Shown: positions 44,537 to 53,473, numbered from the stretch's first letter. The stretch: 64,000 bases of DNA from Guptibacillus hwajinpoensis (GCA_016841765.1 JAENYN010000009.1:36109-100108), one strand, 5' to 3'. Translations and numbers: made by a program. Notes: generated from the sequence alone by a model not told the origin.

Positions 44537-45805
44537 ATGGGATTGCACCGTAAACCGATACCTGTTTCTGAAGCGGTAGAAAGAGTTATGAAATACGCCC
44601 GCAAAGGCACGCAAGAGTCCGTTTCCATCAATGATTGCGACAGCAGATACCTTGCAGATGATATTATTGCCGATCATGACATTCCCCATTTTGATAGAGC
44701 GCCCTATGATGGTTTCGCCATTGATGCGGAGGATTCGAAAGGGGCATCACAGGATAACCCGGTAACATTTGAAGTGATCGAGGAAATCGGAGCCGGCTCC
44801 ATTGCCAGAAATGCTGCCGGTGGCAAGAAGGCGATCCGGATCATGACGGGTGCGAAAATGCCGGAAGGGTCGAATGCGGTTGTCATGCTGGAATTGGCCA
44901 ACGAGTTTAAAGAAGATGGAAAAACATATATGTCAATTAAGCGCACTTATAAGCCGGGAGACAATGTTTCTTACAAAGGCGCGGAAACAACGGAAGGCGA
45001 TATCCTCGTCAAAAAAGGACGGAAAATCAATCCTGGCATAAAAGCGGTCCTCGCCACGTTCGGCTACGCAAAAGTCCTGGTCATGAAAAAGCCGGTCGTC
45101 GGCCTGTTCGCAACAGGGTCGGAGCTTCTTGATGTCGACGAAGAACTCGAACCGGGAAAAATCCGCAACAGCAATGCGTATATGATGTCATCCCAGATCA
45201 TCCGTGCCGGTGGAGAAGTTAAATATTTCGGCCAACTCGTCGATGATGTGGACATTACGTATCAATCCGTGAAAGAAATGCTTAAGGAAGTGGATTGCCT
45301 GGTGACGACAGGCGGTGTAGCTGTAGGTGACTATGACCATATGCCTGCGATTTATGAGCGTCTCGGAGCAGAAGTCCTTTTTAATAAAATAGCAATGAGG
45401 CCCGGCAGTGTGACTACAGTGGCCCAACTGGACGGCAAGCTCCTGTTCGGCCTCAGCGGCAATCCGTCGGCAAGCTACGTCGGATTTGAAATCTATACCC
45501 GCCCGGTCATCCAGGCAATGCTCGAAACAGAGAAACCGCACCTTAAAAAAGTGACGGCGGAATTGACAGCAGACTTCCCGAAAGCTAATCCGTTCACCAG
45601 GTTCGTCCGCAGCACGATCGGTTTTTCAGATGGGAAAGCGGTCGTGGAGCCGAGCGGCATGGACAAGTCAAATGTCGTCACGTCCCTCATCAACACGAAT
45701 TCCCTGATGATCCTGCCGGGAGGGACAAGAGGATTTGCATCAGGCGATATGGTGGAAGTGCTGCTGCTTGAGGACTTTGAAGGAAGTGAATGGCCCTGGG
45801 CTTGA
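44537..45805 (+). CDS. moeA: Molybdopterin molybdotransferase MoeA
   Basis: 422-residue cytoplasmic enzyme that inserts molybdate into adenylylated molybdopterin. Family blocks: DIPHFDRAPYDGFAIDA, RIMTGAKMPEGSNAVV, GLFATGSELLDVDEELEPGKIRNSN (split), TTGGVAVGDYDH and the FGLSGNPSAS motif. ATG 44537 is used, with TAGGAGTTG upstream; the TTG at 44525 is part of that site. TACAAT at 44496 may be its -10. Heads an operon with mobB, moaE and moaD; Mo-cofactor demand would come from enzymes such as nitrate reductase or formate dehydrogenase outside the window. Confidence 0.93.
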   Translation: MGLHRKPIPVSEAVERVMKYARKGTQESVSINDCDSRYLADDIIADHDIPHFDRAPYDGFAIDAEDSKGASQDNPVTFEVIEEIGAGSIARNAAGGKKAIRIMTGAKMPEGSNAVVMLELANEFKEDGKTYMSIKRTYKPGDNVSYKGAETTEGDILVKKGRKINPGIKAVLATFGYAKVLVMKKPVVGLFATGSELLDVDEELEPGKIRNSNAYMMSSQIIRAGGEVKYFGQLVDDVDITYQSVKEMLKEVDCLVTTGGVAVGDYDHMPAIYERLGAEVLFNKIAMRPGSVTTVAQLDGKLLFGLSGNPSASYVGFEIYTRPVIQAMLETEKPHLKKVTAELTADFPKANPFTRFVRSTIGFSDGKAVVEPSGMDKSNVVTSLINTNSLMILPGGTRGFASGDMVEVLLLEDFEGSEWPWA

Positions 45806-46317
45806 CAAAACCAGTTTTTCAAATCGTCGGCTATCAGGACAGCGGCAAAACGACGCTCACCGTCAAGCTGATTGAAAGGCTGTCAGCGAAAGGACTTAAA
45901 GCAGGAACCATCAAGCATCATGGGCACGGCGGCACCCCAGAGGCAGGCGACAGCGGCAAGGATACGGCCCGCCATCGGGAAGCAGGCGCCGCCGCTGCCG
46001 TGGTGGAAGGCGGCGGCTTTATGAATCTTAGTGCAGTCAGTGAAAACGGGTGGACACCAGGCGATATGCTGAAAATATATGAACATCTGCCGGTTGATGT
46101 CATCTTGATTGAGGGATATAAGAAGGAACCATTCCCGAAAGCCGTTTTGTTAAGGACGAAAGATGACATTCACCTGCTTGAGGAACTGGAGAACATCAAA
46201 GCTGTCATCTGCTGGTTTGACCTGCAATCGTTGGACATTGAATCAGAGATGCCGGTGTTCCACATAAGTGAAGAAGACCGGTATTTGGCATCTATTTTAA
46301 AGGAACTGGAAGGGTGA
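45790..46317 (+). CDS. mobB: Molybdopterin-guanine dinucleotide biosynthesis adaptor MobB
   Basis: 175-residue P-loop GTPase-like protein with Walker A GYQDSGKTTL, the GTIKHHGHGG motif and the late IEGYKKEPFPK element. Assists formation of the guanine dinucleotide form of the cofactor. The start overlaps moeA by 16 bp and uses GGAAGTGA, indicating coupled translation. Confidence 0.92.
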   Translation: MALGLTKPVFQIVGYQDSGKTTLTVKLIERLSAKGLKAGTIKHHGHGGTPEAGDSGKDTARHREAGAAAAVVEGGGFMNLSAVSENGWTPGDMLKIYEHLPVDVILIEGYKKEPFPKAVLLRTKDDIHLLEELENIKAVICWFDLQSLDIESEMPVFHISEEDRYLASILKELEG

Positions 46318-46321
46318 GCAT

Positions 46322-46792
46322 ATGAATGATAAACGTTTTTTAATTACAAACGAGCCGATTTCGATAGAAGAAGTATCGAGAAAGGTGTTCAGGGCTGAAG
46401 CAGGTGCTGTCAACACATTTATCGGCACCGTCAGGGAATTCACAAAAGACAAGCGCACCCTGTACCTTGAATATGATGCCTATAAAACCATGGCTGAAAA
46501 GAAGCTTGCCCAAATCGGCGAGGAAATCAAGCAAAAATGGCCGGACGCAGAGACAGCCATCACCCACCGGATCGGCAGGCTGGAGATTTCCGATATCGCA
46601 GTGGTGATCGCGGTATCGACACCGCACCGGGCCGATTCCTACGAAGCGAGCCGCTATGCGATCGAACGCATCAAAGAGATTGTGCCAATCTGGAAAAAAG
46701 AACACTGGGAAGACGGCGAGAAATGGATCGGTGACCAGCTTGAAAAAACCGCCTATCCGACCGGACGCCCGGAAGAAGGTGACTTATCATGA
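46322..46792 (+). CDS. moaE: Molybdopterin synthase catalytic subunit MoaE
   Basis: 156-residue large subunit of molybdopterin synthase. Typical blocks: GAVNTFIGTVREFTKDK, LEYDAYKTMAEK, HRIGRLEISDIAVVIAVSTPHR (in parts), and the catalytic lysine region VPIWKKEHWEDGEKW. ATG 46322 four bases after the mobB stop, ribosome site GAAGGGTG; overlaps moaD by 4 bp. Confidence 0.94.
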   Translation: MNDKRFLITNEPISIEEVSRKVFRAEAGAVNTFIGTVREFTKDKRTLYLEYDAYKTMAEKKLAQIGEEIKQKWPDAETAITHRIGRLEISDIAVVIAVSTPHRADSYEASRYAIERIKEIVPIWKKEHWEDGEKWIGDQLEKTAYPTGRPEEGDLS

Positions 46793-47022
46793 TAAAAGTA
46801 TTGCTTTTTGCCCAGCTGCAGGAAACTGCCGGAACGAATGAAGTTGAACTGGACACCGTTCCGCAATCAGTGAAAGAACTGCGTGGCGTCATGCAGGAAA
46901 AGTACGGCCTGACAACGCTTGAAAGTGCAATGACAGCTGTCAATGAGGAGTATGCCGACGAAAATACTGAGCTGAAAGACGGCGATACTGTAGCTTTCAT
47001 CCCTCCTGTCAGCGGGGGATAA
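46789..47022 (+). CDS. moaD: Molybdopterin synthase sulfur carrier MoaD
   Basis: 77-residue ubiquitin-like sulfur carrier; the C-terminus ends in the required diglycine (FIPPVSGG), which is adenylylated and thiocarboxylated. Shares an ATGA overlap with moaE. Confidence 0.93.
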   Translation: MIKVLLFAQLQETAGTNEVELDTVPQSVKELRGVMQEKYGLTTLESAMTAVNEEYADENTELKDGDTVAFIPPVSGG

Positions 47023-47079
47023 TAAAACAGGTGCTTAACAATACTCTTCCTATATCGGAGCAGTTCAGAAAAATATAAT

Positions 47080-47128
47080 TGAAAAAATCGAGCAGGAAAT
47101 CCTTAAAGGGTCTCCTGCTCGATTTTTG
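47080..47128 (+). terminator. Terminator of the moeA-moaD operon
   Basis: AAAAATCGAGCAGGA and TCCTGCTCGATTTTT form a 15-bp stem with T tail. Confidence 0.9.
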
Positions 47129-47204
47129 ATGATTGGAGGGAGGTGGAAATGATATTCTGTTAATAGGCAGGATTGTAAAAGAAGGGAATTTTATTTTTCT
47201 GATG

Positions 47205-47465
47205 ATGTCCGTTCTTTCCGCTGCAGGCATTCGCTTTCCGCGGGGCGATCAGGGAGCCTCCTCGGCGCCCGCCCCGCGGCAAAGAAGACACTGTGAGTGC
47301 GACCGGAGGGAAGCAGGAACAGATGTCGCACTTGTGCCTATGGTGCAAAGAAGACACTGTGAGTGCGACCGAAGGGAAGCAGGAACAGATGCCGCACTTG
47401 TGCCTATGGTGAAAGCGAGCCCCTGCAGCGGAAATCAACTCCTCGTGCCAAAGTGCACTTTTATG
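47205..47465. repeat. Dispersed repeat with internal 66-bp tandem duplication
   Basis: Begins CCGCTGCAGGCATTCGCTTT, has a GCGGGGCG/CGCCCCGC hairpin, then two nearly identical 66-bp copies (47281-47346 and 47347-47412; AAAGAAGACACTGTGAGTGC...), and ends GAAAGCGAGCCCCTGCAGCG. Ends are complementary. Related to 38840-39040 and 940-1075. No gene. Confidence 0.75.
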
Positions 47466-47519
47466 AATGGATGCATAAAAGTTATTCCATTAAAAACTGC
47501 TTTTAGTGAACATGCCTAA

Positions 47520-47572
47520 TAAAAAAACGAAAAGCCCAGAGTTTCATGTTTCCTAAACTCTGAGCTTGCAGT
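47520..47572 (-). terminator. Terminator after the 47581 gene
   Basis: On the minus strand GCTCAGAGTTTA...AAACTCTGGGC then TTTTCGTTTTTTT. Confidence 0.85.
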
Positions 47573-47580
47573 CTTTCAGT

Positions 47581-47886
47581 TTATCCGTGCAGCATTCTTG
47601 CGGCTTCTGCACTCATCCGGTCCGGAGTCCATGGCGGATTCCATACGACATTGACATCTACCGAAGCGACACCTTCAACATCCGCAAGTGAACTTTTCAC
47701 TCCTCCGACAATACTGTCATGGAGCGGGCATCCCGGCGTTGTCAGAGTCATCGTGATTTTAAGATTACCGGATTCATCCGCTGCCACTTCGTAAACGAGC
47801 CCGAGATCCACAATATTGATGCCAAGCTCAGGGTCAATCACCGATTTTAATCTTTCCTCTATGACTGTCTGATCCATTGAATTCAT
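47581..47886 (-). CDS. DUF59/MIP18-type iron-sulfur assembly factor (NO-island paralogue)
   Basis: 101-residue paralogue of YitW: VIDPELGINIVDLGLVYEV, MTLTTPGCPLHDSI with the conserved Cys, and VVWNPPWTPDRMS. It is the last gene of a four-gene minus-strand operon led by two DUF2249 genes under an Fnr-type box, which suggests a role in building or repairing iron-sulfur clusters under nitric oxide or oxygen limitation. ATG 47886 after AAGGGGGCA. Confidence 0.9.
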   Translation of the reverse strand: MNSMDQTVIEERLKSVIDPELGINIVDLGLVYEVAADESGNLKITMTLTTPGCPLHDSIVGGVKSSLADVEGVASVDVNVVWNPPWTPDRMSAEAARMLHG

Positions 47887-47903
47887 TTTTGTTGCCCCCT
47901 TGA

Positions 47904-49154
47904 TTATTTTTTCACAATGCTTGCGACTGTCCCGCTGTATGCAATAACCGCCGCTCCGAACAACGCCTGAAAGACAAGGAATGCGAGTTTCTGAGTCAAT
48001 AAGATGGAACCGCTGATGCCGGCAAGCGCAACCGTAAGAGCGATAAAAATGATGACGCCTGCTTTTTCATTGATGAGTTCTTTCAGGGCAGGAACACCAG
48101 CTTTGCCCATCTGGCCGCTGTACCGGTGTGTCCACCAGAGAAACGGTACGATTTTGTATAAATAACCGAGTATGCTGAAAATGATCCAGCCCATGATATA
48201 AAGGTAAATGATAACTGCGTACACAGCCGGTGTCACATCAGGTACAAAAACGGCGATTGCCCCTGCTACATGCATTAGCCAGCCGAACACCGCTGCGGCC
48301 AGGGAAAACATAAATGGTTTATCGAGTTTTTTCTTGATTCGTTTGCTGATAATCTCTTTAATGTGATACAGGAAAAAACTGAATCCGGCCAGCAGCAATA
48401 CAGCTCCGGCCTGCATGAGCGGTTTGCTCGCGATAAAGTAAGAAGCAGTCAAAACAGTGAGCCCCGCCATGTAAAAGCCGTATACATATTTACCCCATTT
48501 CATCGTGAACCCGTGTGAAAGGGAAAACATCGGCACCATTTTATAGGAAAATCCGAAGATCAACAGAGTGAACCAGCCGTTGATTCCGAAAAGGATGTGG
48601 GTTTTCAAAAGTGCTTCATGGTTGATCCAGCCGAGTCCTGTCTGCAGGTTTACGGCAAGCGTGATGCCCATGCCGATGGCTGCAAACAAAAATCCCAGCG
48701 CCGTTGCGATGAAAAGGTGCAATATATCCCACTTCGGCTGGGCCTTAATCGTCATGGCCATCTGAAACAAAAACATCAGGATGCCGATCAAGGTAATTGT
48801 CCCTGTCCAGACGACAGCGGCCGGATAAAGTGCCAGTGCTGCCGCAAAAGATGTGATGCCCGCCGCCGTGACGGCAAATTGGGCAAAACCGAAGCTCTCG
48901 TTCCAAATCGGTGTCAAAAAGACGACCGGTATAAGCTGGTACATCGCACCCATTGTCACCATCACCGCCCAGCCAAGGAGCAATAAATGGGCTGCGGCCC
49001 AGATGACCGGAACCCGGAAAATGCCTTGCACGATTAAATCGCTGTTGACCAGAAACAGGATCTGGGAAACGATGAAAGCTGCCAGGCTGTAAAAAATAAA
49101 AGCAAGCGGTAGTTTAATATTCGTTTCCGTTTTGGCATTGACTGTTGGGATCAT
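47904..49154 (-). CDS. Polytopic membrane protein, NnrS / haem-copper-oxidase subunit I-like
   Basis: 416 residues with about twelve predicted membrane segments and histidines in conserved-looking positions (AAHLLLLGWAVMVTMGAMYQ, LLKTHILFGINGWFT, WLMHVAGA, FLWWTHRYSG), reminiscent of NnrS and of cbb3-type oxidase subunit I, families tied to nitric oxide response. No copper-binding HH or catalytic signature is evident, so it is unlikely to be an oxidase. ATG 49154 uses the GGGTG at the preceding stop; a GTG at 49163 is also possible. Encoded within the DUF2249 operon next to NO reductase. Confidence 0.7.
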   Translation of the reverse strand: MIPTVNAKTETNIKLPLAFIFYSLAAFIVSQILFLVNSDLIVQGIFRVPVIWAAAHLLLLGWAVMVTMGAMYQLIPVVFLTPIWNESFGFAQFAVTAAGITSFAAALALYPAAVVWTGTITLIGILMFLFQMAMTIKAQPKWDILHLFIATALGFLFAAIGMGITLAVNLQTGLGWINHEALLKTHILFGINGWFTLLIFGFSYKMVPMFSLSHGFTMKWGKYVYGFYMAGLTVLTASYFIASKPLMQAGAVLLLAGFSFFLYHIKEIISKRIKKKLDKPFMFSLAAAVFGWLMHVAGAIAVFVPDVTPAVYAVIIYLYIMGWIIFSILGYLYKIVPFLWWTHRYSGQMGKAGVPALKELINEKAGVIIFIALTVALAGISGSILLTQKLAFLVFQALFGAAVIAYSGTVASIVKK

Positions 49155-49159
49155 GTTAA

Positions 49160-49372
49160 TCACCCGTTCTTGGTAATGGTAATTTCAAAACTGCTGTCAT
49201 CCATTTCTTCATAAGAGTAGCTCCAGCCGCGCTCATCCAATTCAGCAAACAAAAACATCGGCCGGCGGTCGTTGCGGATCACCAGCTGTTCGCCATCGGA
49301 AAGGTCTTCCAGTGCCGCGAGCGTCCTCATCATTGGTTCCGGAGGCTCAAGCCCCCTGTTATCAAGCTTCAT
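49160..49372 (-). CDS. DUF2249/TusA-like small protein
   Basis: 70-residue protein opening MKLDNRGLEPPEPMMRTLAA, the sirA/TusA-like pattern seen in DUF2249 proteins, with ending FEITITKNG. The family is common beside NO reductase and hemerythrin genes, function unproven. Its start overlaps the preceding DUF2249 gene by 11 bp. Confidence 0.82.
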   Translation of the reverse strand: MKLDNRGLEPPEPMMRTLAALEDLSDGEQLVIRNDRRPMFLFAELDERGWSYSYEEMDDSSFEITITKNG

Positions 49373-49610
49373 TGGTATCGCCTCTTTTAAATGTGATTTG
49401 CCAGTGCTTGCTGTCGACTTTTTCCGTTTCCGCTCTATATCCTTTTGCCTTCATAAGCGAGATAAGAGGCACCGGCTTGATTGTGGCGTGAAGAACGAAT
49501 ACATCTTCAGGCTGAAGCGAACCGACCGCTTCCATGATTTTTTGGAATGGCTCCCGTTTGTTCAATAAGTCTTCCCGTACATCCAACTCAACAACTGATG
49601 GTGCTGCCAT
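49362..49610 (-). CDS. DUF2249-domain protein
   Basis: 82 residues: VVELDVREDLLNKREPFQKI, LHATIKPVPLISLMKAKGY, HWQITFKRG. First gene of the minus-strand operon; ATG 49610 follows CAGGGAGG. Its promoter carries an Fnr-type box at -41.5. Confidence 0.85.
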   Translation of the reverse strand: MAAPSVVELDVREDLLNKREPFQKIMEAVGSLQPEDVFVLHATIKPVPLISLMKAKGYRAETEKVDSKHWQITFKRGDTNEA

Positions 49611-49640
49611 ATAAATTCCTCCCTGTGTTTTATACTGAAA

Positions 49641-49683
49641 AGTATACTCATTCTCATTACGTGATGAAGTGAACCAGGTCACT
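49641..49683 (-). promoter_or_regulatory. Fnr-type promoter of the DUF2249-NnrS-DUF59 operon
   Basis: Box AGTGA-N6-TCACT (49668-49683, perfectly symmetric) centred 29.5 bp before TATACT (49646-49641 on the minus strand); expected start near 49634, so the box sits at about -41.5. Confidence 0.75.
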
Positions 49684-50383
49684 ACCCGTAAATCAATTCA
49701 TCTTTCAATTTGACAGAATCGATAATGAAAAAGCCGTTTTCTTCTATTGTAATAATGCCGTTTTTCTTAAAACCATTCAGTGTTCGGCTCACTGTCTCAC
49801 GTGAGGTGCCGATCATATTCGCCATTTCCCGGTTTGTGAAATGGGTGGTCAGCTGGAATTGGCCGCCTTCAAGCTCAACGCCGTGATTTTTCGAAAGACG
49901 GAGCAGCAGTTTGATGATTTGCTCATAAGAATTGGAAAGAATCTGTTCTTCGAGCCGGTTTTGCAAATCCACTATTTTTTCACCGAGCACCTTGAACAGC
50001 TTGATGCTGATGTCCGGATACGTCATGATGATGTTTTCAAATTCTTCAATCGGAATGACGACTAGTGTCGCATCCTCAAGGATCTCGGCGTGGCCCGGAT
50101 AATCCCCTTTCCGGAAGAAGCCGACATGGGGGAACATATCCCCTGCCTGTAAAATGGAAACAATCTGTTCTTTTCCGGTCATATCCGTTTTGTAGACTTT
50201 TACGCTGCCTGAATAGATGAAGTATACCTTATCAAGTGGATCGCCCTGCATGAAGACGAGGGTCCGTTTTTTGAACTGGCGCGGGTAGGAAATATTCAGG
50301 ATCGGTTCCAGTTCTGTATCACTCAATTCCTTGAATATATGCATTTTGTGCAATAAGGCTTTTATGGAATGATGATGATTCAT
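49682..50383 (-). CDS. Crp/Fnr-family transcription regulator
   Basis: 233 residues: cyclic-nucleotide-type beta barrel (about 10-125), dimerisation helix (KLFKVLGEKIVDLQNRLEEQ) and winged helix with recognition segment NREMANMIGTSRETVSRTL. It has no cysteine cluster for an iron-sulfur centre, unlike the Fnr at 57097, so its signal may be haem-bound NO, a metabolite or redox. Divergent from the NO reductase gene, which it may control. ATG 50383 follows GAAAGGAAGG; the longer frame to 50533 has no ribosome site. Confidence 0.85.
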   Translation of the reverse strand: MNHHHSIKALLHKMHIFKELSDTELEPILNISYPRQFKKRTLVFMQGDPLDKVYFIYSGSVKVYKTDMTGKEQIVSILQAGDMFPHVGFFRKGDYPGHAEILEDATLVVIPIEEFENIIMTYPDISIKLFKVLGEKIVDLQNRLEEQILSNSYEQIIKLLLRLSKNHGVELEGGQFQLTTHFTNREMANMIGTSRETVSRTLNGFKKNGIITIEENGFFIIDSVKLKDELIYG

Positions 50384-50475
50384 CGGATTGCATCCTTCCT
50401 TTCTTGCTTTTCCATCATAGGAAAGGTAGTTAGGTTTCTTATTGTTAGTGTAACGGACTGACAGGAGCAGAAAAG

Positions 50476-50559
50476 TGACAAATGTCATATTATTTGCCTT
50501 TCGGATGCCAACTGTCACCTGATTGACAAACAAAAGCGGGATTGGTGATATTTTTCACT
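50476..50559. promoter_or_regulatory. Cluster of Crp/Fnr-like dyads between regulator and norZ
   Basis: TGACA-AA-TGTCA (50476-50487), TGTCA-N6-TGACA (50513-50528) and GGTGA-N6-TCACT (50544-50559). The second is centred 28.5 bp before TATTTT (50549-50554), near the class II distance seen elsewhere in this island; the third overlaps that -10 and could repress or act at another start. Confidence 0.5.
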
Positions 50560-50642
50560 TGTTTGCTCCCAAATAGCGCACAGTTCTCCCTTTTGCAACG
50601 GTGGTAACCTTGAGTCAGAAAAGCAAAAGGGAGATGAGGAAG

Positions 50643-53009
50643 ATGGAAGCCAGAAAACTTGAGCAGCATCTGGAACCGGAGAAGAAACCGGCCGTGAAGA
50701 ATGGCATGCTGAAGTCTATTTTAGTATTGACCCTGGTGGCCAGTTTCACCGTATTATTGGTCGGGGGGTTCTGGATTTTCAAAGAAATGGCGCCGCGTCC
50801 TGCCGAAGTGACCGGACCGTCCGGCGAGGAAGTGATGTCGAAAGAGTCGATCATAGGGGGGCAGGGCGTTTTCCAGAAGTACGGCCTGATGGATTACGGA
50901 ACCGTGCTCGGACACGGTTCATACATGGGGCCGGATTATACGGCTGAATCACTGAGAATCTATACAGAAGGAATGCAGGATTTCAAAGCGCAGGAAAAAT
51001 TTGATGCCCCATATGCCGATCTTGCTCCTGAACAACAGGTCATCATTAAGGAAGCCGTCATCGAGGAGATGCGGGTGAACCGCTATGATTCTTCCAAAGA
51101 TACACTGCCGCTGACAGCTGCGCAGGTTTACGGCGTCGAGCGTGTCCATGATTATTATCAAAAAGTGTTCTCGGAAGGCGACGGCTGGGGGCTGAAGGGA
51201 GGGCTCATCCAGGAAAGCCATATGCCTGGTGACAGCCGTGCCTATGTGGCAGAAGGCGACCAGATTACACAAATAGCAGACTTCTTCTTCTGGACTGCAT
51301 GGCTATCAAGCACATACCGGCCTGATGACGACATTACGTATACGAACAACTGGCCGTTTTATGAAGATGCGGGCAATACGATGGCATTTTCCTCTGTTTG
51401 GTGGAGTGGTGCAAGTGTAACGATTTTGATTTTATTTATTGGAATCATCCTATTTGTCTTTTACCGTTATCATCTTGGCATGGAAGATGCTTATGAAGAC
51501 GGCAAGTTTCCGAAATTCGACTTGCATAAGCAGCCTCTTACTTCGTCACAGGTGAAAACAGGAAAGTATTTTGCAATCGTAACGGTTCTGTTCCTTGTGC
51601 AGTCACTGTTCGGCGCATTGCTGGCCCACTATTATATTGAACCGGACAGTTTCTTCGGAATGGAATGGATTCATGATATCCTGCCGTTCAGCATCACAAA
51701 AGGCTATCACTTGCAGCTGGCGATTTTCTGGATTGCGACATCCTGGCTGGGCATGGGAATATATGCGGCACCGCTTGTCGGCGGTCATGAGCCGAAAAAG
51801 CAGGGGCTGCTCGTTGATATCCTGTTCTGGGCGCTGGTCGTCCTGGTCGGCGGCAGCATGGTCGGCGAATGGCTCGGCGTTAACGGTTATCTCGGCAACC
51901 TGTGGTTTCTGTTCGGCCACCAGGGCTGGGAATACCTTGAACTGGGACGCATCTGGCAGGTCATTCTGACAGTTGGCATGATCATCTGGCTGTTCATCGT
52001 ATTCCGCGGCATCAAGAGCGGCCTGAAGAAAGAGCGTGACAAAGGCGGACTTATCCACCTGGTGTTCTATGCAGCCATTGCGGTTCCGTTATTCTATGCT
52101 TTTGCATTCTTCATCAATCCGGGCGGCAACTTCACGATGTCCGATTACTGGCGCTGGTGGATCATCCATCTATGGGTGGAAGGGATCTTTGAAGTGTTTG
52201 CAGTCGTCATCATCGGTTTCCTGCTTGTGCAGATGAACCTTGTCACGAAAAAATCGACTGTGCGGGCACTGTATTTCCAGCTGACAATCCTGCTCGGAAG
52301 CGGTGTGATCGGTATCGGCCACCATTATTATTACAATGGTTCGGCAGAGGCCTGGATAGCGCTTGGTGCCGTATTCTCGGCACTTGAGGTCATCCCGCTC
52401 ACTTTGCTTGTCCTTGAAGCGTATGAACAATATAAAATGATGAGGGACGGCGGCGTTGATTTCCCTTACAAGTCCACATTCTGGTTTTTGATTGCAACAG
52501 CCGTCTGGAACCTTGTCGGAGCCGGCGTACTTGGCTTCCTGATCAACCTGCCGGCGGTCAGCTACTTCGAGCATGGCCAGTTCCTGACACCGGCACACGG
52601 CCACGCGGCAATGATGGGCGTATACGGAATGTTCGCCCTTGCGGTATTGATGTATTCCCTGCGCAATATTGTAAAGCCATCCGCATGGAATGACAGATGG
52701 ATCAAGATCTCTTTCTGGGCACTTAACATCGGCCTTGCCGGAATGGTGGCCGTCACCTTGCTGCCGGTCGGCTTCCTGCAGCTGAAAGAAGCATTTAACA
52801 ACGGCTACTGGGCATCCCGTTCACCGGAATTCCTGCAGCAGCCTGTTGTTGAAGGGCTCCTGACCTGGCGTGCAGTACCTGACACCATCTTCCTGATCGG
52901 CGCAGCCGGCATCGCCGCATTCGCCGTCAAAGCACTATTCAATCTGCGTAAACCGACACATCTGGAAAATGAACCTCTTCCGGTGAAAGATCTGGCGGAA
53001 GAAGACTAA
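50643..53009 (+). CDS. norZ: Quinol-dependent nitric oxide reductase (qNOR)
   Basis: 788-residue single-subunit NO reductase that reduces two NO to N2O with electrons from menaquinol at the membrane. The N-terminal cytochrome-c-like extracytoplasmic domain (about 60-260, after a first membrane helix) contains GQGVFQKYGLMDYGTVLGHGSY but no CxxCH haem-c site, as expected for qNOR; the NorB-like core of about 12 helices carries the conserved histidines (HYYIEPD, KGYHLQLAIFW, HLWVEGIFEVFAV, HHYYYNG, TPAHGHAAMMGVYG). ATG 50643 is chosen for its GGGAG site; the frame opens at 50601. Centrepiece of the surrounding island, used for respiration or NO detoxification. Confidence 0.94.
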   Translation: MEARKLEQHLEPEKKPAVKNGMLKSILVLTLVASFTVLLVGGFWIFKEMAPRPAEVTGPSGEEVMSKESIIGGQGVFQKYGLMDYGTVLGHGSYMGPDYTAESLRIYTEGMQDFKAQEKFDAPYADLAPEQQVIIKEAVIEEMRVNRYDSSKDTLPLTAAQVYGVERVHDYYQKVFSEGDGWGLKGGLIQESHMPGDSRAYVAEGDQITQIADFFFWTAWLSSTYRPDDDITYTNNWPFYEDAGNTMAFSSVWWSGASVTILILFIGIILFVFYRYHLGMEDAYEDGKFPKFDLHKQPLTSSQVKTGKYFAIVTVLFLVQSLFGALLAHYYIEPDSFFGMEWIHDILPFSITKGYHLQLAIFWIATSWLGMGIYAAPLVGGHEPKKQGLLVDILFWALVVLVGGSMVGEWLGVNGYLGNLWFLFGHQGWEYLELGRIWQVILTVGMIIWLFIVFRGIKSGLKKERDKGGLIHLVFYAAIAVPLFYAFAFFINPGGNFTMSDYWRWWIIHLWVEGIFEVFAVVIIGFLLVQMNLVTKKSTVRALYFQLTILLGSGVIGIGHHYYYNGSAEAWIALGAVFSALEVIPLTLLVLEAYEQYKMMRDGGVDFPYKSTFWFLIATAVWNLVGAGVLGFLINLPAVSYFEHGQFLTPAHGHAAMMGVYGMFALAVLMYSLRNIVKPSAWNDRWIKISFWALNIGLAGMVAVTLLPVGFLQLKEAFNNGYWASRSPEFLQQPVVEGLLTWRAVPDTIFLIGAAGIAAFAVKALFNLRKPTHLENEPLPVKDLAEED

Positions 53010-53088
53010 AAGGAGGAGCAGGGGAGGTGCCTGGCAATTGCCTGGCACTTCCCAGGCAATGAACCAGTGAGCGGTTAAACGTTGTACA

Positions 53089-53131
53089 AGTGCTGTAAAT
53101 CACTACAGGCCGATCCGCTGAGCGTTACAAT
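53089..53131 (+). promoter_or_regulatory. Fnr-type promoter of the 53165 gene
   Basis: AGTGC-N6-TCACT (53089-53104), two departures from TGTGA in the left half, centred 29.5 bp before TACAAT (53126-53131). Confidence 0.6.
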
Positions 53132-53164
53132 AAAACCAACCCAAACAGGAAAGGGGCAAGACAA

Positions 53165-53395
53165 ATGAGCGTTAAATTAAAGATCCATGCACCTGATATC
53201 GAACCTAAGCACAGGCACCCATATATTTTTGACGCATTTGACAACCTGGAAGCAGGCGAATCGTTTGAGCTGAGCAATGACCATGACCCGCGCCCGCTCC
53301 ACTACCAATTTATGATGGAACGCGAAAACCAATTTACATGGGAATATATTGAAGAAGGACCTGATCAGTGGAAGGTAATTATCGCAAAAAAATAA
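53165..53395 (+). CDS. DUF2249-domain protein
   Basis: 76 residues with the HRHPYIFDAFDNLEAGESFELSNDHDPRPLHYQF type core of DUF2249 (written here in part), third member in the island. A monocistronic unit with its own Fnr-type promoter; AGGAAAGGGG precedes ATG 53165. Thought to act in NO or iron-sulfur related metabolism from gene context only. Confidence 0.88.
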   Translation: MSVKLKIHAPDIEPKHRHPYIFDAFDNLEAGESFELSNDHDPRPLHYQFMMERENQFTWEYIEEGPDQWKVIIAKK

Positions 53396-53443
53396 AAGAA
53401 GAACATAAATAGTTAGAACGTTTAAAAATTTGTAATATTTATA

Positions 53444-53473
53444 TTGCTTTACTGCTGTAAACCGTTGTATAAT
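53444..53473 (+). promoter_or_regulatory. Promoter of candidate small RNA
   Basis: TTGCTT (53444-53449), 18-bp spacer, TATAAT (53468-53473). Confidence 0.65.

Noticed and set aside
47133..47519. 128-codon open frame with repeated RHCECDRREAGTD
   Set aside because: It is the translation of the 66-bp tandem duplication inside a dispersed repeat.
50544..50559. GGTGA-N6-TCACT as the class II activator site of norZ
   Set aside because: No -10 hexamer lies 29-30 bp past its centre; the neighbouring TGTCA-N6-TGACA fits the spacing better, so I list it only as part of a cluster.
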